This document shows positions 1 to 11,828 of a stretch of DNA of 64,000 nucleotides, one piece after another. This DNA is from Panicum virgatum (taxonomy: Eukaryota > Streptophyta > Magnoliopsida > Poales > Poaceae), in the NCBI RefSeq assembly GCF_016808335.1, contig NC_053147.1, forward strand, positions 20,136,913 through 20,200,912. The letters are read 5' to 3'. A model generated the notes under the pieces. That model was not told the DNA's origin, ran no database searches, and worked only from the letters and a program-made list of their open reading frames with translations. The stretch's first letter is position 1, and the number at the start of each line of letters is the position of its first letter. The position numbers and the translations under genes are program-made.

Positions 1-110
1 GTTTAACCGGTGTATTGACTTGTCCAGACTCTGCTGACTTCGTTTAACCGACGTATATAAAAGGGAGAGCATCGGTTAAACCGGTGTTAACGACTTTTTC
101 TGATTTTGCC
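1..110. repeat. Cluster of GTTTAACCG-type motifs (repeat edge)
   Basis: The motif GTTTAACCGG/GA occurs at 1-10 and 42-51, and GGTTAAACCGG at 75-85. A TATATAAAAG stretch lies between the second and third copies. Such motif clusters are usual in grass repetitive DNA, but I cannot assign a family. The repeat is probably cut by the window edge. Confidence 0.4.
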
Positions 111-740
111 TTTTCTGATTTGAGTCTTGAATGAAATCCAAATATTCTTGAGATATAAGTTGAAAGCCACTTATTTGAACTTCTAGGAACCTGAGTGACC
201 ATAGTGTGCATCCATTTTTGATTGACCATGTCCATGCTCAAGTTACTTGGCCTTAACCCCTCTTAATAGTGCGATCACTACAAAACTATAAAACTTATAC
301 TAACCTAAGTGTCTTTCTCAACCTTGTGACACTTAGGACTAGAAAGATCCTTAGTCTTGACATATATATGAGTTAAATACCGAGATCGCCTTTTTGAATA
401 ATGAAATTAAGGGGCCTCTTTTGACATATGACCAAATGAGCGATAATGATCTATTAAGCTGCACAAACTCATTAGTCACAATAATGGTTGTCATTAATCA
501 CCGAAACATACCTTGAGAGCCTAGATGCTTACAGAGTCCTCACGCCTCCAGTTTATAGGGGAGAGAGGCAAGGCATAGAAAAACATAGCCTGAACGCCCA
601 CCCGGCCCTGACGGCCTGACCCCTGAGTTTCTTCCTCCCCCTCGCCCTCAGTATCTATCTGGCTCGGCGCCGGCGAGCTCCACGGTGTGAGAACCGCCCA
701 ATTTGATACTATTTTAAACGAACCGCCGGTCATTATCATC
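111..740. other. Non-coding, no gene seen
   Basis: Only short open frames without recognisable domains are present. The texture looks repeat-derived, and the segment grades into the next one without a visible boundary. Confidence 0.4.
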
Positions 741-3700
741 TAGATGAGAGTTAACACGTGCTTGCCGGAGAGCGTGCCACGTGTTATCCCACATCTAGAG
801 ACACGAATAACTGACACGTCATTCACCCAAAATAATATCAAATCCGGTAGTCCCGGTATGTGCTCCAACATACGCCCAGAATCAGCATATGCACATACCG
901 TTTACAATCGAATACATCGCCAATAATCCATAAAGAGCAGTTTTATCAAAAACAGGGTTCGAAACTTAATATTACAAGTTCAATATAGGTGGGTTTCAAG
1001 CTTCACTTACAAGACTTGGGCTCACGAAAGTCATATTAAACAGAAACATAAAGTTTATTGCATTTACATACTCTCACGGAGTTCAGCTACGATAAAACAT
1101 ACTTAAGATGATGATGCCTTGCTCAAGGATATCACCACAGCCACAACGACCTACTCCTCCCCCGCGTTTGGATCAGCGGGGTAGAAGTGGCCGAACACCA
1201 CTTCCGGCTCACCTGCAACTAGGTTTAGAAAGCACCCTGAGTACAAAGGTACTCCGCAAGACTTACGCGATTAAATAAGTAAGGATCATGCATTAGCTCA
1301 AGTAAAATCTTTAAGGTTAAGTAATTATTGCATAAGCATTGGCTCTCTACACTATCACCTATCAGAATTAATTACTCTTGCCCACCCCAAACACTTTTAG
1401 TTGATTAAGAGAATAACATAATAATCAATAGATCATTGACAAGACATGAATCCAAATCCAACAATACCGAAACTCTCTAAGAGGAATTCGGCGAACCAAG
1501 AGCTTGCTCATATCCGAGAGCGCGGCAATTCGAATTGATTATAACCTTGCAAGGGTGTACTACTTTACCCACACGACGCAAGGACCATGCGACTCACCCA
1601 ACCGATCACGCCAGGCAAGGGGGTACTCATGTCAACCGTTCCCAACAAGGCTCGATCATTGAACCTCACACCTAGATTATGAGTAGAGATTTAGTTCCAC
1701 CAGGGACATCTCTAAACTTTCCTACACATAGGTCCACCTGGGGACACACTAAGCCTCTCTGCATAACCCGTAGCCACGTATCTAGGACTGCACATCAATG
1801 ATCAAGTCAAAGAAGGTAATTGGCTCATCCGTTCCATTATATTGGATATGTGGTAGCACGGAAAGGTGCTCAAGGCCGATGACATCCACTCGGTCCTTAA
1901 TCGATCCAAGCGGACTATGCCCATGTGACTTCATTCTTTAGGCCCTTCCATTCCGCTCGAATCTCGGTACTACCAAACTCTACTTGCCCCAGTTGCTCAA
2001 GTGCGATCATGGATAATCAGGTAAGTGTGATACTCCAAACCATTCCTTTCTCGCAAGCAATTTATTATTCTAAGCAAGGCTAAGCTTCTAGTCAAGTTTA
2101 AGTGAGTAACAGACTAATGTGTGGCAAGGACATGGTTGAACATTTCAAGGAAGGATAATGCATCAAAGTAGGTACAAGCATGCAATACACACATAATATA
2201 TATAACTCAACATTACCCGGTGAGATAGCTAAACTAAATCAGATTAAATAGGTGCAACGAATATGCTTAGCTGCTTGCCTTGGTTAACTTCCGGCTCGAC
2301 CATGAACGGGATCCCGGGTTCAGGCTCGACGGACTCGGTGGGCTCTTCGGGTTCGACCTCCGACGGTTCGGTCACTATAATGCATAAATGCGATGCAAGA
2401 ATTAAGAAATGAACTAAACAACAAGAATAAATCATGAAATAATTTGAGAATTCATAGAACCAAACAAGGAACTCATGAAAATTGGTTTTGCAGCAAAGGC
2501 ATTTTCCTATAATTAACCATAAATATGTGAGTTTTTAGCCACTCTAAACAAGGTAAATCAGAAAAGGAAAGCAAACTGAACTAAATAAATCCAAGAAAAT
2601 TATCATGGATACTAGACATGAAAACAAAGCTAACAAAACTAGCTTTGCCATTTTATCACTTTCCAACAAGAAGTTCTATAATAAACCGTTTTTAGACAAA
2701 GTATAAGAAAACAAACTAAAACTTTAATAAACAGCAAGGAACCATGTGATCAAGTTGCACCACTGAAAACTACACCTCACAAGGAGTCTAACAAAATTTG
2801 GTTTGACATTTTTCGAGCAGTACACAAATAACTAAGCATTAAACTCACTTTTGCAAAATAAAAATATAGATAAATTTACAGCAAAGTAACATGCAAAACA
2901 ATATTTTTCTTGAGTAGATCTAAGCTAGAGGAATCCAACAAAACAAGGTTCACAATTTTTGGAGCTATACAAGAATTTCTATGGATTTTGCAAGATTGCA
3001 GAAATATAAACCCTAAGAAAACCCTAGCTAAATCGCTAGGTGCACCCGGATCCCACACCCGCAGGCGTTGACGGGTGGGGCCCGCTGGCCAGCGGCCCAC
3101 CAGCCCGAGTCAAGGCCGACCAGGGGCCTTGACCCGCGGCGGGGCGCGGCCACGGCGCGCTGGTGCGCGCGGACACCGCGTGCGCGGCGGCGCCGGCGGA
3201 CGGCGGCATGAGGCGGCGCGGAGAGGCGGGGCCGGAGTGGGGAAAGGAAGGCGCGCACGGGGGGGGGGACGGCGGCGAGCCCTACCGACGGCGGCACAGG
3301 CAAGGAGCGGCGACAAGGCGGCGTCCCGGCGACGCTGGGCGGCGGCGGGCGAAGGCGAGCTGCGGCGGCCCTGCAGGGGAGGGGAAGGGGCCGGATGAGG
3401 GCCAAAATCGGAGGAGGAGGGTGAGAGGGAGCTGCTCCCGCGAGGAATCGGCGAGGGGCTCACCGAGGGCGGCGAATCGCGGTGGCGGGCGGCGAGCGGA
3501 GCTCGGGGCAGCGCCGGTGGTGGAGGGGAAGGGCTAGGGTTTGGGGCGTTGAGCGAGGCCGGCCGAGCGCGGATAAGGAGAGGGCGAGGGGAAGAGTGAA
3601 GGGGCGGCACGGCTCGCGAGGATGGCCGGCACGTGGCACGGAAGCCGGGGTTGACCGGCGGCGGCGACGCGTGCGCGCGGCGCGTGGAGGAAAACAAAGA

Positions 3701-3790
3701 GAGGAGGAGAGAGAGAGGCTGACAGGTGGGCCCGACTTTGGATTTTTATTTTCTTTTTTTTCCTGGGCTGTGACACACGGCGCTAGTCGC
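741..3790 (-). repeat. Remnant of a large non-coding retroelement (LARD-like)
   Basis: This 3-kb stretch has no RT, integrase or gag. It ends in a very GC-rich block at 3075-3720. Near 1240-1255 it carries GAGTACAAAGGTACTC, an inverted pair. A closely similar pair, GAGTACTTTTGTACTC, lies near 31890 in the element nested in the big retrotransposon. The gross plan (AT-rich transcript-like part, then a GC-rich leader-like block) is the same in both, in opposite orientation. I infer a non-autonomous LTR-type element on the minus strand. No LTRs or target duplication were found, so the edges are approximate. The long proline- and arginine-rich frames at 3075-3700 are GC artefacts. Confidence 0.4.
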
Positions 3791-4660
3791 ATGTCCAAGA
3801 CCGGCGACTTCTAGCTTCGTTCCTTGCTTCTCAATCAGGTCCAAGATGACTTGGGTTTTGCCATGCCATCGTGGGCATCGCGATACTACGCCTGGAACAT
3901 TATTGTCAACTCATACACATCTGATTTGAGCGAGACGTACGAGCCCACAAGTTACCAGTACACCGTATCCCAACACCTGGGGCACTGACGCAGCACTAGA
4001 TAGAAACCGATCACGGACAGCGACAGATACGATCAACAATCATCGGGAACTAATGCTCTTTTTTCAGCGGACACACATGCACGCTGACGATCGAGCGAGG
4101 ACGACGGACGGACGAGTTAGCTATCCCGTAGATGCCGTTAGCAAATGCATCATGCTCAAGGTCAAAGCTTAAGGTAAATAAAAACAAACAATGACGGTCG
4201 AATGGCCGGGTTGGAATTGGCGGATGGACTCCACCGGCTCGGGCTGCGATGGGGATGCAGGCCACCGCCAGCGGTGACGACGACGAGACGGGGTACCCGA
4301 ATCAAGAGCGTGGATAGTACGGTGCGTATACGACCTTGTATATTGTATGTACACCAGACCCGGCCCTCTTGTTGCTTGCACACACGTTGCAATCCTTCAC
4401 ACGCATGTGTTGGCGGCGTCCATGGCTCACATGGCCATGGACGCCACCGGCAAGCCGTGACAAACCCTGATCCCTAGCTAAACTCGCACACACATCACGC
4501 ATTCACGCAGGAAAAAAACAAACAAACTTAGATGCTGAGCTAACTCAGGATTGCGACGGGCGGCTGAGCACGTCAAGCTAGCTATGCACGCGTAGGAGGT
4601 TACAGGCGGCGCCGATCGACCGCGTGCATGCACCGCCGGCGCGCGGCGGCGGACGGATCA
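3791..4660. other. Intergenic, includes 3' flank of the gene at 4661-5173
   Basis: No coding signal. The part adjoining 4661 should hold the 3' UTR of the minus-strand gene. Nothing else is recognisable. Confidence 0.5.
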
Positions 4661-5173
4661 TCAGCCGCGCACGACGCCGCCCGCCGCTCCCAGCTGCTTC
4701 CTGGCGGCGCCGTACCCACCCACGGCGCCGCCGCGCGCGGCGAGGCCGGCGGTTCCCACGGCGACGCTGCGGGCCCTTCGCACCGGGGGCCCGCCGACGC
4801 GCACGGCGTCGTCGGCGCCGAACTCGTACGGCGCGTCCTCGTCGATCCGCCCCACCTGCACGCTCCGGCTCCGGGCAGGGACGCTGCCCTCGCCGCCGCG
4901 GCCGGCCGCCCGGCTCTTGGACATGGCGCGGACGAGCTCGTTAACGTCCTCCTCGCCGCCGGCCCCGCCGCGGCGCGAGCGGGAGCTGAACGTCGCGGCC
5001 TGCATGCTCCCCGGCGCGAACCCGCCGCGCCCGCCGTAGGCGGCGGCGTGCGTCGGCATCCGCCCCGCGCACGCCGACATCCTCCGCGCGTACGAGTCGC
5101 ACGCCCGCGACAGCGCCCGCACCGGCGCCCCCAGCCACCGCCCCAGCTTGCTGCCCTCCGCTTTCTTGCTCAT
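4661..5173 (-). CDS. Small basic plant protein, PTHR33526 (Os07g0123800-like) family
   Basis: A single-exon frame of 170 codons, starting MSKKAEGSKLGRWLGAP and ending GGVVRG before TGA. The N-terminal pattern (KLGRWLxAPVRALxRACDSYxRRMxxCAGR, residues about 9-38) is the hallmark of a plant-specific family of small uncharacterised proteins. The middle carries a serine/arginine patch followed by an acidic stretch near GGEEDVNELVRAMSKSRA, and a second conserved-looking block near SVQVGRIDEDAPYEFGADD. The C-terminus is alanine- and glycine-rich. The family has no known enzymatic activity; no signal peptide or membrane span is visible. The start is the only ATG upstream of the conserved block. Codons are strongly GC-rich, as in many intronless grass genes. 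Family membership is recognised from memory of the motif, so function stays unknown. Confidence 0.8.
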   Translation of the reverse strand: MSKKAEGSKLGRWLGAPVRALSRACDSYARRMSACAGRMPTHAAAYGGRGGFAPGSMQAATFSSRSRRGGAGGEEDVNELVRAMSKSRAAGRGGEGSVPARSRSVQVGRIDEDAPYEFGADDAVRVGGPPVRRARSVAVGTAGLAARGGAVGGYGAARKQLGAAGGVVRG

Positions 5174-6230
5174 CGCGATCCCTCTCCCTCCTCAGCCGCC
5201 GATGCTGCAACAGCCAAGAGAGCCGCCGCCGAGTAGTGGGAACAGGGCGATCTAGCAGCGCTTGGTGGGCACGCGCGCGCGCTGCTCAAGTGAGTCAATG
5301 GCGAGGTGGGTGCGTGCAAGCAAGCTCCGGCTCGGGCAGTGGATGCCTGGATGGGGACGAGGGCGATCGATGATCCCCTTCCTGATGAGTAGGCGATGAT
5401 TGTCTTTTGCCGGCCATATAAAGAGGATGGCAGCCCGGCGTAGTAGTGGCCGCGGCGGCTTGCTTCGCGGAAGGTCTCGTTGAACCAGTAGCCGCGCCCA
5501 TGATTTTGTAAAGGGAAGCAGCGGGCGCCGCGATAGTCAAAGGCACCGGGGGAAATAAAGGTTCAGCTCGAGAGTGGGAGACTCTGAACGAACACCCGGA
5601 ACACGTCAAAGTTTGCAGGCAATCTCGCTCGAGTGGTCGGGTCGGGTGCGTGGGATTGGGGACAAGTTGCTGCCCTGTAGGCTGCTGCCTGCAGCCTGTA
5701 GGGGTGGGATAGTTGCTGTGTTGGACTGGATCGTTCTTGGAGTTGGAGGGACAATCTTGCGTGCCGAACTGTTCAGATGGGAGAGCGTTTAACATGCGCT
5801 TCCTGCCTGAATTGCAAATTCAAATAATTTACCTTGACCTTGCCATTTGCTGCATGAAATCTTCTTTACTTTTCATTTTCTTTTCCCTTTTTACCGAAAA
5901 GAAGACAAGGCTGTCAAATCTTGGGGACACCTTTTCTGTTTCGCTCTTATCTTATCGTTTTTCACTTCCTTTGATCGTGAGAGAATCGCGATTCGTAACA
6001 ATCGTCGAACATTTTCGTGCAAAGCATCTTCAGCGACACAGGAACTTGGCTAGTGCTTGCTTCATGCGCCGCCGAGGCAGTCGCCAAACCGATCCCGCGA
6101 TTTCACGTGCCTGCCTTGCTGCCCTGCTTTGCCAGGACAAGGAAAAACACCAAAGCGTTGCAGCGTGTCGTTTTTCCGTTACTTTTCTGAACAAAACCAA
6201 GCGATAGCCGGGTCGAGTTCGTCTGTGTTG
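5174..6230 (-). promoter_or_regulatory. Upstream region of the 4661-5173 gene
   Basis: The first 250 bases read as a GC-rich 5' leader on the minus strand. A weak TATA-like TTTATATGG (minus) lies at about 5415-5423. Further out no gene or known repeat is seen; frames at 5713-6207 are not conserved-looking. Confidence 0.4.
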
Positions 6231-6238
6231 TTGGTAGG

Positions 6239-6951
6239 TATAGTTGGCCAAATGGGCCAGAGACCCGATGAGCCAGCACGGGCACGATCCGAAAAAGCAC
6301 GACACTAGCACGGCACGGGCACGACACCATAGTGCCAGTGCCGGCACGAGGCACGGTCTATATAGTGCCTGGGCCGCAGGTCCAGCCCGCGGCACTAGCA
6401 CGGGCACGGCACGACTAATGGGCCGGCACGATGCCGGCACGACAACACTAACAGAAATGGCCCAATTTGCAAACCTAGGTATAAAATCAAATCATTTTTC
6501 CTTCCCACAGGCCACAACCCCCATCGCCATCCTTCAGCCGCCACCCCCTCTCGTAACTCTCGTTTCGTCCCTCCCTCAACCTCCCGACGCCTCTATCCTC
6601 TTCTCCGCGCCCCTCTCTCTCGCCCTCTCGCACCGCGCCGCCGGCCAGCCGTCGCGCCTCCCTCTCGCACCGCGCCGCCGGCCCGCTGCCGTGCCTCCCT
6701 CTCGCGCCGCACCCGGCCGCCTCCGTTGCCCCCTGTCCTCGCCTCCCCGGCCAGCGGCCACCGCCGCCGCCGGCCTGGCGTGCTGGCGTGCCCAACGGCA
6801 CGCCGGCGCCCTCACCGGGCCGTGCCTGGGCCGGGATGGCGGCACAGCGGCACTGCGCGGCACGGCATGGCGGAGCCGCCGTGCCCCGGCGTGCCCGTGC
6901 CGGCCGTGCTCGGGCCGTGTCCGTGCCGTGCGGCCCGGTTGGCCACCTATG
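6239..6951. mobile_element. Non-autonomous hAT element (713 bp)
   Basis: The left end reads TATAGTTGGCCAAATGGGCC and the right end, reversed, CATAGGTGGCCAACCGGGCC: imperfect terminal inverted repeats of hAT type. The element is flanked by the perfect 8-bp direct repeat TTGGTAGG at 6231-6238 and 6952-6959, the hAT target duplication. Subterminal DNA is packed with short GCACGG/GGCACG motifs, as expected for Ac-like transposase binding regions. The interior (6500-6800) is a C-rich, CpG-rich block that looks like a captured plant 5' leader. No transposase is encoded; long frames inside are composition artefacts. Confidence 0.85.
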
Positions 6952-6959
6952 TTGGTAGG

Positions 6960-7994
6960 GGTCCTGACCCCCTGATCCAACCTTTTACTGTTTCAGCACT
7001 TTTTTGAAAATTTGTTTCAGCACTTTCAGACAGCTTAAAATAGCCCAGAGAGGATTTGACTTTAGACTGGAGAATTCATCGACTGGGACGTGATCTATAG
7101 TATAGGATGAAGAGGCTATACAGAGCAACCTTTGAGTTCGTAGTTGTGCTCCGTGTTTTCCCTGAGCGACTTGCTATGCTGGTTGTTAGTTGAATCAGTT
7201 TTTCCCCCCTGAAGAGTGAAGATTCAATGGAGGCGGAGAGAATCCCCCAGGTGGCTTTGCTACCTAATCTATGCCCCTGATTACAGACTTACAGTGGAGC
7301 TGAAACAAACGTGGTCTATGCCCCTGTAACCAGATTTACGTTAATACAGAACTTCGTTATTACAAAACTATTTTCTGAGTTGCTCTAAGGCCCAAGTCAA
7401 AACATGACCCTTTTTGCACGGTTTGAAGCGGAGAAACCAGTGCTATAATGGAAGTACTTGTTTCCTTACTTCGAGCCTGTATGGCGCCCAGGTGGATCAC
7501 ATCGTCATTGGGAGGGACCACGTCTTCGGTCTTCCTCACTCATCTAGAACTTCTGAAGTCTGAACTATTGGTTGACGGACCCGTGCGGCCGTGCTCGAGT
7601 CGTCGTATGTTGGGCGACGCTCCCACAAACCAGCCCTCTGTCCAGGGAGCAGAGAACCCGGCATCTCCTTCGCCTGAGATGTACCTGTCGTCCACAAGAC
7701 CACAAGGTCTCTGCCATCCCGTAGCCGTAGCCATGCACACCGTGCAGGAGGGGCGCCTGGCCATCACTAGACTCCACCATGTACCAGTTGGTTCTCCCGT
7801 TGGCCGCGGTTGCCCTCGTCGTCGAGCACGGTCCGCCGAGCGCTCCGAGTGCCCGTCTTCGACTCGGAGTACCCCAGGTTGCTCCGCCGTCGGTTCTTCA
7901 TCGCACGGCTCCTGACGAATCTGGCCTCGCCCCGGTCCCCACCCGGAGCGAGTAATCCCGAATCCTCTCCCGCCCGCAGCCGTAGGCACGCGCC
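6960..7994 (+). promoter_or_regulatory. Upstream region of the BSD-domain gene
   Basis: AT-rich to about 7440, then increasingly GC-rich toward the ATG at 7995, as usual for a grass promoter and leader. No clear TATA box was found. A minus-strand frame at 7540-7989 has no recognisable domain and is probably chance. Confidence 0.4.
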
Positions 7995-10900
7995 ATGTCG
8001 TGGCTCGCGCGCTCCATCGCGGCCACCCTCTCCTCGCCGCGCGGGGAGCCCGACCCCGACGCGGACGAGCCGGAGCCCGAGCGCGCCTCCGCCGGGAGCG
8101 CGGCGGGCCGAGAGGAGGAGGAGGAGTCCTCGCCTCGCGGCCGCGGCACTGTCCGGGACCCCGAGCAGCAGCCCGGCACGCCGAGCCGCGGCGTTAAGGA
8201 CGACAGCTCCGAGCTCACCGAGACCCTCACCCGCCGCCTCTGGGGCGTCGCGTCCTTCCTCGCGCCGCCGCCAGAGGTGTCGACCCCGCGCGCTGGCGCC
8301 GCGGCTCCGGCGGAGGGCGAAGAGGATGAGGAGGTCGGGGACGGGGGTGCGGACGGGGTGGAGGAGGAGGAGGAGGCCGAGGCGCTGTCCCCGCGGATCG
8401 CGGGGATACGGAGCGATCTGGCGGAGATCGGCGGGAGGGTGAGGAGCGGCTTCTCGATGCTGCAGAACAACTTGGCCGTGGCCGAGATCTCCAAGATCGC
8501 CTCGTCGCTCCTGCCGTTCGGGCAGGGGGACGCCAACGAGGGGGAGCCCGTTCCCGGCATCACCGAGGAGGTGGTGGTGTTCGTTAGGCACATATCCACG
8601 CGGCCCGAGACATGGATCGATTTCCCCCTCTTCATCAGCGAGCGCTATGCCGATGGTAACAGTTAGTGCCTCTTGAGTAGCGCTCCATTTTTAAATTTCT
8701 ATGAATTTTGGTAGTATGGAGCCCTTTTCCTATATTAACTCAGTGTATTTGGCTGAGATTGGTGGGAAAGAGAAGTAACTGGAATGGGAAAGCTTAAATG
8801 GAGTGTTTTCCTTTATTAATGTTAGCGCATTTGATTGATGTTGGCGGGGAAGAAAAGTAATTGGAGTCAGAAAACTTAGTTCTATATTTTGCTTGCTTAT
8901 TTTTGCCAATCCTTAATTTATGATTGCTCAGACTGTGTTATATTAACTCGAGCATTTAAGTGGAGTGGATTACTAAGTAGGAGTACTTCTTTTCACTCTG
9001 TCAACATGCATGGGAAACAATACAAGTTATGTTGACATGAACTGATCCTGTGAATTGTGATTACATTTGTTAATGCTACTTGAGAAAGAGTATTGATCAG
9101 CGCCCAAACCATATGTTGTTAGATCCCATGCTAAAGTTGAGCCATTTAGTTTGATTTAGTTTTGTTTGGACTTCGGGCGTTACTGTGAAAGATAAGCTGT
9201 TGGACTGGTGGCTGCTTTGTTTAACTCCACAATTCCACGAGTAGTATGAGTCAATGATGAAAATTCTGATGTTTACCACTATTAATGCTGATAAACAGAT
9301 ACCATAGTTAGGGTGGAACTAGATTCTTCTGGAGCTTCGACAATATATTTGACTGTTCTAGCTTGTTGGGACTTTTGTTTCTTTATATACTGGGGCTTGG
9401 AAACCTTTTTGATAATGCATATGTTTTCCATTAGTTTTGTTTTTTGTGCTCACGACTAGGTGGACACTTTTTTCTTTCTTTTAGTGTTACTGGTACTGTT
9501 GAGTGTTGAGGCAGTTTTGACAAGATGCCTTGTATCATATTTCTGTTATCAGGCCACAGAATTGAGTCTCTGTATCTTTGATATTGTTTGCTTTAACCAG
9601 ACACGCATTGATTGATGATATATCATTTAGTTTTCATGTTTTAGAATGCCCTGGATCATTCATGTTTAGTTCTACGCAATTAGTGAAATAGATCAAGCCT
9701 AACTTTAAAATCTGGAATATCATTATATTTGCTTCAACATTATTTGACTGTTCTAGCTTGCTGGGACTTCTGTTTCCTCATATACTGGGCCTTGGAAAGC
9801 TTTTTGATGATGCATCTGTTTTCCATTGGTTTTGTTTTTTGGGCTTACGACTAGGTGGACACTGTATTCCTTATTTTAGTATTATTACTGGTACTGTTAG
9901 AGTGTTGAGGAAGTTTTGACAAAATGCCTTGTATCATATTTCTGTTATCAGGCCACAGAATTTAGTCTCTGTATCTTTGATATTGTTTGCTTTAACCATA
10001 CAAGCATTGATTGGTAATATATCATTTAGTTCTCATGTTTTAGAATGCCCTGGATCATTCATGTTTAGTTCTATGCAGTTAGTAAATTGATGAAGCCTAA
10101 CTTTGAAATCTGGAATATCATTATATTTGCTCCGGGTGTTACCGATACTGGTAGTTGGCCCGTACTTGCTAGCCTATATTTTGCTACTTTAGCTTCTTAG
10201 CAGCCTAAAATATGGAACACAATGTTACACATAGAATCTGTGTACACAGTGCACCCTGTAATCTGCTTGTCCTGAGCTAGTGGATATACATTTTGTGTTA
10301 GAATCAATTATTCAAATTGAACTAATTTCATAATCATTCTCACTTGGTTCAAAAAGTGGTTTCTTTGTTGCCAAGATCAATGTGACCATATGGTAGAAAC
10401 AGCACATTTCCTTAATATTTTGTCTGACAATGGGAATTACAGTTTCCTTAATATTCAGGTTGTGAACCATACCATGGATGGAAAATAGCAAAAAGAATAA
10501 TGGATATACGATTTTTATATACTGCATCATATTCTGTAATATTATATCCTGCGATTATCATTCCTCATTTGTTGGTTGTTTGTGTGCTTTATTGATCACA
10601 GGATCACATCCCGTGACATAATATTTGCCATTTTTCTACCGCATTTGTCACCAAGTGATACATTATACTAGATAGATGCTGAAAGAATGAACAACTTTAG
10701 TTATTTAAGTTAGCCTGTAGTTCTCTTGTTTTGACGTTCATTTACATTTACTTATGGAATGAATAAATCGTGTTCCTCTTCTTTTGCTTCTTTACTTATA
10801 CTTTCCAGTTGTTGTTAATAGACGTGCAATCACATTATGTGGAACAGATCTCAAAGATTTCTGTCATTGCGGACTTGTATCGTAACTTAGTTTCTCTTGC

Positions 10901-11828
10901 TTTTCTAGATTTTGAACTGTCGGATGCTCAATATGTGCATGGATTGTCTATAGAGCACCTTGTCCCAGGCTTATCAGATTTAAAGATTCAGATTTGCTCT
11001 ACTGATATGACTGAAGCGTGTTTTTGGAAGATCTACTTTGTTCTTTTGCACTCAAAAGTCAAAACTCAACCAGCAAGATGCTGAACTTCTTTCAACACCA
11101 CAGGTAATATCCTAGATCAACTGCAGCATGTTTCTGTTGTGGCCCAATTTTTTTTTACTAGCTATGGATTTCTGCACTATTCGCATTACAATGGATGGTT
11201 CACAATTGCAGTTTTTCGTGCAGACTGTAGAATAACAGTCTAGTTCTTTCCTACCTTTCATTTTTTGGGGACCTAGTTTCTTTTTTACTTTAATTTCACT
11301 TGACTATACCTTAAAACCTTCTTATTCACACAGATCCTTGAAGCAAGGGAGCAATTGTTGCAAAGTTTACAGGCTCAGAATAAGCGGGGATCCAAGTTTT
11401 CTGGTGAATCATCAGAGAATGTGAATGCATCCACTGCTCCTGCTGAAGAGAAGGTGATTCAACCTTCAAGTATCCAAGATAAAGCTGAGACATCAGAGAT
11501 TTCATCATTTGAAGAACCCACTTCCGATATCACGCCAGAAATTGAGTCTGAAAAATTCCTGATTTCAACCACTGACGTTGAAATAGTTGACAAGTCTGTG
11601 ATTGAGGAAGAGTTGGCAGTGAAAAACGAGAGCAAGACTTCACCCATCCAGTCCAAGCTTCGGTTTGAAACTGACGAAGATGAAATTGATGAGTGGCCTG
11701 ATGATGATCCTGCAGAAGAGGTTAGTGCTGCCAACAACAGAACTTCATTAGGGCATGAGGAAGACGTGTCCTTCAGCGATCTGGAAGACGACGAGGACGA
11801 TGATGCGACTAAAAGGGATGGGCAATAG
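7995..11828 (+). CDS. BSD-domain protein gene, frame broken in exon 2
   Basis: Three exons by GT-AG sites and protein match: 7995-8655, 10909-11103 and 11334-11828. Exon 1 gives an acidic, low-complexity N-terminus, then SRPxTWxDFPLFISERYAD-like sequence. Exon 2 continues the BSD domain with the diagnostic Phe-Trp pair (CFWKIYFV, residues 259-260). Exon 3 encodes a Glu/Asp-rich tail ending SFSDLEDDEDDDATKRDGQ. BSD domains occur in TFIIH p62, synapse-associated and plant proteins; the role of this plant group is not established. Exon 2 is 195 bases, but the phases need a length of 2 modulo 3: an extra TCAAAAG-type 7-mer at 11052-11065 shifts the frame after residue 270. As it stands the product is 278 residues, keeping the BSD domain but losing the acidic tail; without the extra 7 bases it would be 447. 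This could be an allele, a recent pseudogene or a sequencing error. Start choice: first ATG in the conserved frame. Confidence 0.85.
9351..10131 (+). repeat. 395-bp tandem duplication inside BSD intron 1
   Basis: Copy 1 (9351-9745) and copy 2 (9746-about 10131) start with GACTGTTCTAGCTTG and stay closely similar to the end, including CTTGTATCATATTTCTGTTATCAG-type sequence. Scattered substitutions show it is not very recent. It lies wholly within the 2.25-kb intron 8656-10908. Confidence 0.9.
11052..11065 (+). other. 7-bp tandem duplication causing a frameshift
   Basis: TCAAAAG (11052-11058) is followed at once by TCAAAAC (11059-11065). Dropping one copy restores an open frame that continues to the exon 2 donor and joins exon 3 in phase. 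With both copies, translation reaches TGA at 11082-11084. Confidence 0.85.

Noticed and set aside
3075..3815. Long frames on both strands, rich in Pro, Arg, Gly and Ala
   Set aside because: GC-driven open frames without domain or codon pattern; they overlap each other on both strands inside a repeat.
7540..7989. Minus-strand frame of 149 codons just upstream of the BSD gene
   Set aside because: No domain and likely within the promoter and leader; best read as chance.
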